A stretch of 64,000 bases of DNA, taken from assembly GCA_029204225.1 (NCBI GenBank), contig CM055095.1, positions 64,992,158 through 65,056,157 of the forward strand, given 5' to 3'. The notes beneath the pieces are model-generated. The model did no database searches and was not told the DNA's origin. It was given only the letters and a program-made list of their open reading frames with translations. Positions within the stretch are counted from its first letter, which is position 1. Each line of letters starts with the position of its first letter. Of the stretch, positions 53,449 to 62,423 are shown one piece after another. The stretch is from Diphasiastrum complanatum. Taxonomy: Eukaryota > Streptophyta > Lycopodiopsida > Lycopodiales > Lycopodiaceae. The position numbers and the translations under genes are program-made.

Positions 53449-54780
53449 GAGGAAGAGGAGGATGAAGAGTCATCCTTGATGGTTTCCAACAAACCACCAT
53501 CATCCAAGAGCAACACCAATGATTCTTGGTGGATTGATAGTGGGGCAAGTTCCCACATGACATATCAAAAGGACATATTCTCCACCTTACTTCCTTACAA
53601 TGACTTACATAGATCAATCTATACTGCAAGTAGTCAAGAATGTAAGATAAGTGGAATAGGAACAATTCCCTTGTATGTGGGATCATCCAAAAGGAAGAAT
53701 CTAGATAATGTTCTTTATGTTCCTAAGTTAACCAAGAATTTGCTTAGTGTTGGCCAGTTAATGGATAATGGCCTAGATGTACAATTTAAGCATGGAGTTT
53801 GTTCCATCCTTAGAAATGATGAATGTATAGCCAAAGGCTTTAAGCAAGGTAGATTGTTTAAGCTTGATGCTAATATTGCAGTGGAGAGTGTTAACTTGGC
53901 AAAGGTGGAGCTATCAAAGGTGGAACTGTGGCACAAAAGGTTGGGCCACCCCAACTACAAAGCCATGGAATCTATGACTACAAAGGAGCTTGCAGTTGGA
54001 CTCCCCAAGCATTTGTCAAAGTGTGGGAAGAGATGTGAAGCATGCAGCCTCTCAAAGGCTCACAAGCTACCCTTCTCAAGATCTACATCAAGATCAAACT
54101 CTCCTCTTGAACTCATCCATTCGGATGTTCATAGTTTTTCACATGAGTCTAATGGTGGTGCCAAGTGCTATGTAATCTTCATTGATGACTATTCTAGATT
54201 TTGTTGGATGTACCTCTTGTCTAGCAAATCAATGGTGTTTGATTCTTTTGTAAAGTTCAAGAATTTGGTAGAAAATCAACTTAGTACCAAGATTAAGGTA
54301 TTAAGGAGTGATAATGGAGGTGAATATGTCTCCAATAAGTTGATTGACTTTTGTATTTCTAATGGCATAAAGAGGGAGTTGTCATGTCCATACACCCCTC
54401 AACAAAATGGAGTGAGTGAGAGAAGAAATAGATCTCTTTGTGAGTGTGCTAAGGCCTTAAGGCTAGATGCTTCTCTATCCAAACCATTTTGGGGTGAAGC
54501 AATAACTTGTGCTAACTATTTGTGCAATAGATTGCCAAACCAAGCCATTGGAGGAATCACACCATTTGAAGCTCTATTTGGAGAGAAGCCCAATCTCAAA
54601 GATCTCAAAGTTTTTGGATCCACTTGCTATGTACACCAATCCTTGGATAAGAGAAGGAAGGATGATGCAACATCCATCAAAGGCATCTTTGTGGGATATG
54701 GTGAGAATAGCAAAGGTTATAGAGTCTTCAATCCCATCACTAGCAAGGTGATAGTGAGTAGGGATGTTATTTTTGATTAA
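53449..54780 (+). CDS. pol: copia family 1 protease and integrase
   Basis: Open from the codon after the TAG to TAA at 54778-54780; the first Met is at 53476. An acidic stretch of Glu/Asp comes first, then protease WWIDSGASSHMTYQ with Asp at 53536-53538. GAG-pre-integrase zinc region ELWHKRLGHPNYKAMES to CEACSLSKAHKLPF (about 53920-54075). Integrase core with catalytic residues in IHSDVH (about 54118), RSDNGGEYVS (about 54306) and QNGVSERRNRSL (about 54408). C-terminal part FWGEAITCANYLCNRL, DLKVFGSTCYVHQSLDKRRK, IFVGYGENSKGYRVFNPI and VIVSRDVIFD. The stop lies at the integrase-linker border, probably CAA to TAA. All catalytic residues look intact. Confidence 0.92.
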   Translation, partial: EEEEDEESSLMVSNKPPSSKSNTNDSWWIDSGASSHMTYQKDIFSTLLPYNDLHRSIYTASSQECKISGIGTIPLYVGSSKRKNLDNVLYVPKLTKNLLSVGQLMDNGLDVQFKHGVCSILRNDECIAKGFKQGRLFKLDANIAVESVNLAKVELSKVELWHKRLGHPNYKAMESMTTKELAVGLPKHLSKCGKRCEACSLSKAHKLPFSRSTSRSNSPLELIHSDVHSFSHESNGGAKCYVIFIDDYSRFCWMYLLSSKSMVFDSFVKFKNLVENQLSTKIKVLRSDNGGEYVSNKLIDFCISNGIKRELSCPYTPQQNGVSERRNRSLCECAKALRLDASLSKPFWGEAITCANYLCNRLPNQAIGGITPFEALFGEKPNLKDLKVFGSTCYVHQSLDKRRKDDATSIKGIFVGYGENSKGYRVFNPITSKVIVSRDVIFD

Positions 54781-56631
54781 GGACATGCTTGTGATTTGGA
54801 TGATAATGCTACTAATCATCTTGATGCCAAGGATCATGCTAGGATGGAGGAGGAGCTTCCAAGTGAAGAAGAACTTGAGGATCCACCTCAAGATGCAAGA
54901 ACTCCAAGAACTCCAAGAAGATCTACAAGGGCAAGATCCGAGCCATTGAGGCTCACCTATGATGGTCAAGGTGATCAAAGAGAAGGCTCATCATCTTTCA
55001 CATCTTACACCTTTCTTATTTCAATGTTAGATGAGCCAACATGCTATGAAGATGCTTGTAAGTCTAAAAGTTGGATGGATGCTATACAAGTAGAGTATGA
55101 TGCTCTTATTGAGAATCATACTTGGGATCTTGTGGATCTTCCTCAAGGGAAGAAACCTCTTGATTGCAAGTGGGTGATTAGATTGAAGTATAATCAAGAT
55201 GGATCAATAAGCAAGCATAAAGCTAGGCTTGTTGCCAAAGGTTTTTTACAAACCAAAGGCATTGACTATGATGAGACTTTTGCTCCTGTGGCTAAGCTTG
55301 TTACTATCAGGTTGATCATTAGTCTTGCTACAACCTTCAACTGGGAGCTATTCCATCTTGACTTCACAAATGCATTCCTCAATGGTTATTTGGAGGAAGA
55401 GATCTACATGAGGCAACCCGAGGGCTTCATCAAGGCAAAGCATGAAGGAAAGGTGTGTTTTTTGAAGAAGAGCCTTTATGGGCTCAAGCAAGCACCTAGA
55501 GCATGGTACTCTAGGCTAAACTCTTTTCTCATTTCCATCAATTTTGTAATGAGTGCCTATGATCCATCATTGTATATAAGCTTTCATGATGGCATGATCA
55601 TTATTCTTGTTTTGTATGTAGATGACATTATCTTGAGTGGTAATGATCTAGATGGAATTAAAAATGTAAAAATTGCTTTAGCAAAAGAGTTTAAGATGGT
55701 AGATTTTGGCCTATTGAGCTTCATTCTTGGAATAGAGGTTATTAGAGGATGTGATTTTAGCTTCATTTGTCAATCTAAATATGCTACATCCATCCTAGAT
55801 AGATTTGGAATGAAGAATTGTAAAGGCATTGAGACACCAATGGAGCAACATGTAAAAGCATCTATTGGTTGTGATGAAGCATCCTTTGAGGACATCACAT
55901 TATATAGAAGGTTTATTGGCTCCTTGATCTATTTAACTATAACTAGACCTGATCTTAGTTATAGTGTTGGAAAATTAAGCCAATTCATGCAAAGTCCTCT
56001 AGTTTCACATTGGAAGATGGCCAAAAGAGTTCTTAGATACATTTCATTCACTAAGAATTTTGGTATTTTGTATAGAGGAACTAATCTTGGCTTAAGAGCC
56101 TATAGTGACTCGGATTTTGCAGGTGACAAAGTGGATAGAAGATCAACAAGTGCCTTTGCCACCTTTCTATGTGATGGAGTAGTATCATGGCTTTCCAAAA
56201 AGCAAGATACCATCTCCCTATCTTCCACAGAATCCGAATACAAGGCCTTGACATCAACATGCAAGGAGGTCTTGTGGCTCAAAAGGCTATTGGTGGAGCT
56301 TCATGTCATGGAGGAGGAGATCCCTATCATCTATTGTGACAACCAATCAGCCCAATCACTTGCAACTAATCCTACATTCCATGCAAGGGGCAAACACATC
56401 GAAATTGCTCATCATTTCGTGAGGGAAAAAGTGCAAGCTAAAGAGATCAAGCTCCAACACGTGCCATCATCAAGTTGCTTGGCTGATTTGTTTACTAATC
56501 CTTTACCTAAAGATTCATTTGTCAAGCTTAGATCTTCAATTGGAGTTATTGATAAAAGCATTGTGATCTCCAAGGCTAGATTTGAGGAGGAGTGTGAAAA
56601 ATTGCCTACATTGGCAAATCTAGCCATGTAG
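54781..56631 (+). CDS. pol: copia family 1 reverse transcriptase and RNase H
   Basis: Same frame as the preceding two ORFs; first Met at 54796. An acidic/Pro-rich linker with a basic patch (RTPRTPRRSTRARSEPLRL), then RVT_2: WMDAIQVEYDALIENHTWDL, KWVIRLKYNQDGSISKHKAR, LVAKGFLQTKGIDYDETFAP, LDFTNAFLNGYLEEEIYMRQ (first catalytic Asp), YGLKQAPRAWYSRL and YVDDIILSGN (Asp pair at 55621-55626). RNase H: AYSDSDFAGDKVDRRSTSAF, STESEYKALTSTCKEVLWLK, YCDNQSAQSLATNPTFHARG and IEIAHHFVREKV. The last 13 codons, including the stop, lie inside the 3' LTR (from 56593). No other lesions seen. Confidence 0.93.
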   Translation, partial: GHACDLDDNATNHLDAKDHARMEEELPSEEELEDPPQDARTPRTPRRSTRARSEPLRLTYDGQGDQREGSSSFTSYTFLISMLDEPTCYEDACKSKSWMDAIQVEYDALIENHTWDLVDLPQGKKPLDCKWVIRLKYNQDGSISKHKARLVAKGFLQTKGIDYDETFAPVAKLVTIRLIISLATTFNWELFHLDFTNAFLNGYLEEEIYMRQPEGFIKAKHEGKVCFLKKSLYGLKQAPRAWYSRLNSFLISINFVMSAYDPSLYISFHDGMIIILVLYVDDIILSGNDLDGIKNVKIALAKEFKMVDFGLLSFILGIEVIRGCDFSFICQSKYATSILDRFGMKNCKGIETPMEQHVKASIGCDEASFEDITLYRRFIGSLIYLTITRPDLSYSVGKLSQFMQSPLVSHWKMAKRVLRYISFTKNFGILYRGTNLGLRAYSDSDFAGDKVDRRSTSAFATFLCDGVVSWLSKKQDTISLSSTESEYKALTSTCKEVLWLKRLLVELHVMEEEIPIIYCDNQSAQSLATNPTFHARGKHIEIAHHFVREKVQAKEIKLQHVPSSSCLADLFTNPLPKDSFVKLRSSIGVIDKSIVISKARFEEECEKLPTLANLAM

Positions 56632-57283
56632 AATATTGTACATTTTGTCAATATTGTTTGTTGGTTACTTGAATGGCCAAAGTGCCACTTGTACATACAC
56701 ACCTAAAGTAGGTTACCACGAGTCAAGAGGAGTGGTTGTGTCTATTTGGTAGTGATTCCTACTTTGTAGGATCTAGACCATGATTTATGATGAGATTTGT
56801 ACCTACCATGCACCTACCAAGCATGACTCTTGGATCTAGACTAGGGTTTTCACATTAGGGAAAGAAAGTGGAGTCTACTTCCTTATTACATGCTGGATTT
56901 TCACCTAACTTTGCAAAGGAAGTGTGTTTTACTATGTATTTCCATTCTCCATAGTGAGAAGATAGAAACTTTTTGGAGCCTCAAGGAGAAACTCGAGTTT
57001 CCTCTCATTGTATGGTGATTACTCTATTTTTCCAATGAAACCCAGCGTTGGCACTTTGTAAACACTGTCTACAGGCCGTACTACAGCCTTATTTCCACAC
57101 GTGTGGAGTTGGATTAGACTATTTGATCAATGCTTTGATTGTCTCTACTTGTTTCCTATCAAGCTGCTGAACTAGATCTTGTTTTCTGATGACTAGTTTC
57201 TGATAGATTGTTTAACAAGCATACAATCACCTTGTGGATCATTCAAAGATCCATTTATGGTCCTTAGTACTGTACTTTTCACA
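56593..57283 (+). repeat. copia family 1 3' LTR
   Basis: 691 bp, matches 51288-51978. Palindrome CCACACGTGTGG at 57095-57106. Confidence 0.97.
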
Positions 57284-57686
57284 CTGGATGACCAAACGAA
57301 ATATCTAGAGTCCTAGGGGACTCATCCAGATGTGCGACGAAAACGACATATCTGAGGCTTAAGGGAGCCGTAAGTACCTTTTTCTTTCATGTTAATAAAG
57401 TAAGCCACATTTTTCATTGAGGAGTGAGCTTCAGTTTAATGTCTAAGTGCAGCAGCTTCACACAGGTTTTACGTAAGTGAACTAGATCTACACTTTGCCT
57501 GTGCTGGGTGTAAAACACAATATCATTACTCCGTTTTACAGTTGGTTTCCTTTGGCCGGTGAATCAAGCCCGTGCCCTTGTATATGTGACTAAAGTCTGG
57601 CTGGTGAATTAAGCCCGTGCCATAAGTCTTAGGTTCTAGTTTGGCCCTGATGAGGACATCAGCTTTCTCAAACGAGGGGAGGACGT
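57284..57686 (+). other. 3' internal end of element B
   Basis: Non-coding remainder between the copia insertion and the 3' LTR B. It contains two GGTGAATCAAGCCCGTGCC-like copies (57558 and 57602) and ends in the purine tract AACGAGGGGAGGA (57671-57683) expected before a 3' LTR. Confidence 0.65.
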
Positions 57687-58598
57687 TGTAAAGCTGACTC
57701 AGGTGCACCCAGCGTGCCCTGTAAGACTCAAAGAGGTGACACTCTCTAAGGTCCCAGATCAAGTTAGAACGTCAAGGACTGAGCCTCCGACCTATGGTGA
57801 GCCAGTCAAATAGTCACAAAGTCATGAGCTAGCTCTGGAGCTCGAGTCATGGCCTAGTCAAGAAAGCAGGTTGATTTGGTCGCCGGGACGGCTCCCGGGA
57901 CCCATGTCCGGGAGCCAAGCTGATTCTGCCAGGCTTGCCAGGCTTAATCAGCAAAATAAAAACTAAGTCCTAAAAAGCGTGCCAGAAAGCAGTTTGTTTC
58001 AAACCAGAGGGGGTGCGCCGAATCACAGCAGAACTATAGGGGGAGTCCGGCAGACAGAAACTTGGGCAGCTCAACCAGCGCCAGGAATCCAGTCGCCAAG
58101 TCTCAGCTCCCTCTACCAGCATGAGCCAGGCACAATGCCCAGCACGTGTTGGTGGCCCCGAGACCGGTCAGTCTATGTATGAATGTAACCTCTTCCAAAT
58201 CTAATAAAGTTGATCCTTGGGGATGATTACCATTTCGGTTTCGCCTCCGGGACTGGTCCAAGTGGAAGGACCCTTACTACAACCTTTTTGCGTCGCTGGC
58301 GCCTAAGGGTCCCTGTCATCAACATGGGGCTTGCCGCTATGCCAATTGGTCAGTTTGGCGACCACTATGCCTTGGATTTCATGTGTGGCTTGTCTTTGCC
58401 TTTGGTTACCTTTTGGGGATGGATTCTGAGTTGGCTTTCGGGTTGGTTGGGATTCCAGTTTTCTTAAGTCTGAATGGTTAAGCTTGTTACGTTTCTGAGT
58501 TGGCTTTTACGTAAGTGCATGATGGATGAATGTTAGACTTAAGCGCGTGTTGGGGAAACTGCTCAAGTCCCAGCACCCTTTGAGACGCCGGCGCAACA
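57687..58598 (+). repeat. element B 3' LTR
   Basis: 912 bp, TGTAAAGCTGACTCAGGTGC to GCCGGCGCAACA, close to 47453-48368. Confidence 0.9.
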
Positions 58599-59345
58599 AT
58601 CACACACTTGAAATGTAACCTTCTCAAATTTATCAATAAAGTGGGATTTTTCTCAAACTGACTCTGATTACCTTCTGGGTTTCAGTGTTCGGTAAAAGCG
58701 CCAGTTTAAGACTGCTTCAAAATTTTTAAGTTGGCACATAGTTGAGGGTCGTATCCCGGGACACCAGCGGTATGCCATTGGGACCATTCGGTCCGTGGCA
58801 CCAACGGTATGCTGTCGGGACCATTTGGTCCAGGAACTGGTTGTCTCCATATCTGTCGTGGCTTGTGGTTCTGAGTGTTCCTTGCATGAATGTGAATGAG
58901 TTAAGCTCTTGGGAAATGGGCTCTAACCTGTCGGCTGAGTTGGATGGCTTGCTTGGGTGGAAGTTACCTGTTTATGGCTGTCCAGTCTGGCGTGGCGCCA
59001 GGTTGCTTCCAGTGCTCGTGACGAAGCTTTCAGTTGGTTAAGTCTGATGTAAGTCAGACCGCTTGCTTGGAATGGATGTTACTCATTTGTAATGAAGCTT
59101 CGAGTTGGTTAAGTTTGATGTATGTCGGGCGGCTTGCTTGGAGGGAAGTCACCCACATCGGGACCCCCGATCTGGCATGGTGCCAAGTTGGATCTCAATG
59201 TTGGTTTTTGGAACTTCAAGTTGGTTAAGTCTGATCGTTGTTGGCGAGTTGGCTGCTTGTATGTTAAGTGGGTTTGGATGGCAAGAGTTGAAGGCTGAGA
59301 AGCTAAGTCATGGTTCACGGCTCCCTTTGGGATGCCTGCGCTACA
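58599..59345 (+). repeat. element A 3' LTR, right part
   Basis: Matches 43965-44713 (CACACTTGAAATGTAAC to CTGCGCTACA), resuming the LTR interrupted at 47452. Followed by the right ATTTG target copy. Confidence 0.9.
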
Positions 59346-59350
59346 ATTTG
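59346..59350. other. right target-site duplication of element A
   Basis: ATTTG, matching 43575-43579. Copia family 2 integrase resumes with GATGCATATGC. Confidence 0.95.
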
Positions 59351-60809
59351 GATGCATATGCTTTGTCCATATTCCTTTGTAAATGAGAAAGAAGGATGAC
59401 CCTTGTGCAAGCAAAGGGGTAATGGTTGGATATTCATCCAACAAGAAAGCCTATCGAATCTACATGCTCTCTACTTCTAGAGTAATTGAAAGTAGAGATG
59501 TAGTTTTTCATGAAAAAGAAAAGTCCAATCTTGGAGGGGCCAAGATCAAGCAACCTCAAAATCTATCACCTTTTGTTATTGAAGACAATCAACATATGGA
59601 GGGGTCGAGATTTGAAGATGAAAGTCCTCGGATTTTCACTCCTAGAAGATCCATGAGGGAGAGATCCGAGCCTAAGAGGCTCACTTATGATGACAAAGGA
59701 AAACAAGTGGATCTTGATTCCACTTATGCTTATTTTGTTTCTCATGAGGAGCCCAAAGATGTCCAAGAAGCCCTCAATACCAAGGAGTGGTATGAGGCCG
59801 TGAAGATTGAATATGATGCCTTGATCACCAACCACACATGGGAGCTAGTGGATCCACCACCTAACATGCATATTATTGGATGCAAGTGAGTGTTCAAGAT
59901 CAAGTACAATCACGATGGCTCCATCAACAAGTACAAGGCAAGATTATGTGCTAAAGGCTTTGCACAAATATATGGCCTTGACTATGAAGAAACCTTTGCT
60001 CCTGTAGCAGAGATGGTGACAATAAGAATCATAATCTCTCTTGCCTCATTTTTAAGTGGAAATTGTATCAACTTGATGTCTCCAACGCTTTTTTGAATGG
60101 CTATCTTGAGAAGGAGATGTACATGGAACAACCTCAAGGATTCATCAAGGATAAATCTAAGGTATGTTTGCTATTTAGAAGTCTTTATGGCTTGAAGCAA
60201 GCACCTAGATCATGGTATTCAAGACTCAACAACTTTCTACTTTCATTAGGATTTGTGTTTAGTGACTATGAATCTTCTATGTACTTAAAGTTTGATGGTA
60301 GTAATATTGTCATTCTTCTAATCTATGTAGATGACATTATTCTTAGTGGAAGTTGTTTGATGCAAGTTCAAGAAACTAAGGATACATTAGGAGGAGAATT
60401 TAAAATGCAAGATCTAGGAGAGATCCATTACATTTTAGGCCTTGAGATTGATTTTCATGAAGAGTATGCTTTTATTTGTCAATCTAGATATGTCTTTTCT
60501 ATGTTGAGAAAATTCAATATGCAAAATTGTAAAGGCATAGATACTCCCATGGAGCAACATGTAAAAGACCCTATTAAAGGTGATGGAAGATCCTTCAAGG
60601 ACATCACACTTTATAGGAGTCTTATAGGCTCCTTAATTTGGCTTACTATCACTAGACCCGATTTGATCTATTGTGTGCACAAATTGAGTCAATTTATGCA
60701 AGATCCTAAGATCCAACATTGGAAGATGGCCAAGAGAGTTCTAAGATATGTATCTTCTACTCAAAATTATGGTTTATTGTACAAGAATGAAGATCTAACC
60801 ATTGTTGGC
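59351..60809 (+). pseudogene. copia family 2 integrase C-terminus and RT (3' half)
   Basis: GVMVGYSSNKKAYRIYMLST, linker IFTPRRSMRERSEPKRLTYD, RT start WYEAVKIEYDALITNHTWEL and IIGCK, TGA at the Trp of CKW (59887-59889), FKIKYNHDGSINKYKARLCA, KGFAQIYGLDYEETFAPVAE. After a frameshift near 60055 come LDVSNAFLNGYLEKEMYMEQ (first Asp), YGLKQAPRSWYSRLNNFLLS, LIYVDDIILSGS (Asp pair near 60330), MQDLGEIHYILGLEIDFHEE, LIGSLIWLTITRPDLIYCVH and WKMAKRVLRYVSSTQNYGLL. It stops at NEDLTIVGS, just before RNase H. The early stop near 59382 is another lesion. Confidence 0.9.
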
Positions 60810-61131
60810 TCCATGGATCTATATATATGTGATGTACTCTCATTGAGAAAATGATGAAATTTGTGTGTAATGCAAATTTGGAGACAAGCTCTTTGTGCCC
60901 TCTCTCTCTCCACGAGTTTTGTACTTGCTATTTTCTCTCTCTAGCCGAGTAGAGGCATTTATGATGCTTAGTCTTATGTTTTGTTGACAGATCTTGCTTG
61001 TAACACAATAATATTGCTTGTATGATCATCTTTTCCATTGACAACTAATGCTAGTCTGATCTTTATGGTGTTATTGGGCTTAGGAGATCAAAAATACATG
61101 TGTAGGACGTCCCACACATGTGAATTCAGCA
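60810..61131 (+). repeat. partial copia family 2 LTR (3' part)
   Basis: Starts at TCCATGGATCTATATATATG, fused to RT/RNase H coding at 60809, and ends GTGAATTCAGCA. About 260 bp of LTR start and all of RNase H are missing. CACATGTG at 61115-61122. Confidence 0.88.
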
Positions 61132-61709
61132 AGTAGGGGTCCTAAAAATGCCAAAGATGAATTGAGCTCTTTTGGCTTAGTAAAGACCCATCTTAGAATA
61201 AAATATTCAAGGTAGCTAGAAGTAGAAACTCGAGCTACCATAGGAATTGCCATTTGTACTTTGCATGCCACATTTAATGCATGAAAATACTAGGTGGCAC
61301 AATTAGACATATTGAGGTGGCTTGAATAAGTCTAGATAGTTTGAAAGGTGGATTCATAACTCCAATTCAACTCAAAGTAGGAGGAGAGTCCATGGATCTA
61401 TATATATGTGATGTACTCTCATTGAGAAGATAATGATTTTTGTGTGTAATGCAAATTTGGAGACTAAGCTCTTTGTGTCCTCTCTCTCTACTCGAGTTCG
61501 TACTTTCATATTCTCTCTCTAGACGAGTTGAGACATTTATTGTACTTAGTTTCATGTTTTGTTGACAGATCTTGCTTGTAACACAATAATATTTCTTGTA
61601 TGATCAGTTTTCCTATTGTCAATCAATGCTAGTTTGATCTTTATGGTATTATTGAGCTTAGGAGATCAAAAGTACATGTGTAGGGCGTCCCACACGTGTG
61701 AATTCATCA
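61132..61709 (+). repeat. copia family 2 LTR, start truncated
   Basis: Directly follows the partial LTR. Begins AGTAGGGGTCC (family start TGTTGTAATTAGGGGTCC, so about 9 bp lost), ends GAATTCATCA. CACACGTGTG at 61691-61700. Confidence 0.88.
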
Positions 61710-61731
61710 CAACCTGATATCTCTTTCAAGC

Positions 61732-62423
61732 ATGTGAAAAGTACAGTTCTAAGGACCATAAATGGATCTTTGAATGATCCACAAGGTGATTGTATGCTTG
61801 TTAAACAATCTATCAAAAACTAGTCATCAGAAAACAAGATCTAGTTTAGCAGCTTGATAGGAAACAAGTAGAGACAATCAAAGCATTGATCAAATAGTCT
61901 AATCCAGATCCACACGTGTGGAAATAAGGCTGTAGTACGGCCTGTAGATAGTGTTTACAAAGTGCCAAAGGTGGGTTTCATTGGAAAAATAGAGTAATCA
62001 CCATACAATGAGAGGAAACTCGAGTTTCTCCTTGAGGCTCCAAAAAGTTTCTATCTTCTCATTATGGAGAATGGAAATACATAGTAAAACACACTTCCTT
62101 TACAAAGTTAGGTAAAAATCCAGCATGTAATGAGGAAGTAGACTCCACTTTCTTGCCCTAATGTGAAAACCCTAGCCTAGATCCAAGAGTCATGCTTGGT
62201 AGGTGCATGGTAGGTACAAATCTCATCATAAATCATGGTCTAGATCCTACAAAGTAGGAATCACTACCAAATAGACACAACCACTCCTCTTGACTCGTGG
62301 TAACCTACTTTAGGTGTGTATGTACAAGTGGCACTTTGGCCATTCAAGTAACCAACAAACAATATTGACAAAATGTACAATATTTTACATGGCTAGATTT
62401 GCCAATGTAGGCAATTTTTCACA
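61732..62423 (-). repeat. copia family 1 3' LTR, minus strand
   Basis: Plus-strand ends TGTGAAAAGTACAG and GGCAATTTTTCACA. 692 bp. Palindrome CCACACGTGTGG at 61910-61921. Confidence 0.95.

Larger units (their letters stand above)
51288..57283 (+). mobile_element. copia family 1, nearly intact element
   Basis: Two 691-bp LTRs with TGTGAAAA/TTTTCACA inverted ends, PBS, 618-bp leader, one reading frame 52609-56631 with two stops, purine tract GAGGAGGAG before the 3' LTR. By eye I count about six substitutions between the LTRs, under 1%, so the insertion is recent. Flanking 5-mers (CAACC left, CTGGA right) differ, so no target duplication is seen. Confidence 0.95.
47453..58598 (+). mobile_element. 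element B, gypsy-like, gag and protease only
   Basis: 5' LTR 47453-48368 and 3' LTR 57687-58598, PBS 48371-48383, leader, broken gag (49199-50457), zinc knuckle and protease (50385-51287), then a copia insertion, then 403 bp ending in a purine tract. No RT, RNase H or integrase of its own remains, so its assignment to Ty3/gypsy rests on gag and protease. Flanks share TCAC, but an exact 5-bp duplication is not readable. Confidence 0.75.
43580..59345 (+). mobile_element. element A, large non-coding LTR retrotransposon (LARD-like)
   Basis: TG...CA ends, 5-bp target duplication ATTTG, 5' LTR 43580-44713, PBS, about 2.4 kb internal sequence without recognisable protein, and a 3' LTR present as 47085-47452 plus 58599-59345, split by element B. 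Leader and PBS match element B closely, so A probably depended on B-like proteins. Without the insertion it would be about 4.6 kb. Confidence 0.8.
39677..61709 (+). mobile_element. copia family 2 element, split by a nested 15.8-kb insertion
   Basis: 5' LTR (39677-40263), PBS, leader, gag-protease-integrase (41550-43579), insertion of element A (43580-59345), then integrase C-terminus-RT (59351-60809), a partial LTR (60810-61131) and an LTR (61132-61709). The two coding halves join exactly once one ATTTG is removed. RNase H has been lost at the 60810 junction. Outer flanks (TCTAA left, CAACC right) do not match, so the element is rearranged. Confidence 0.85.
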
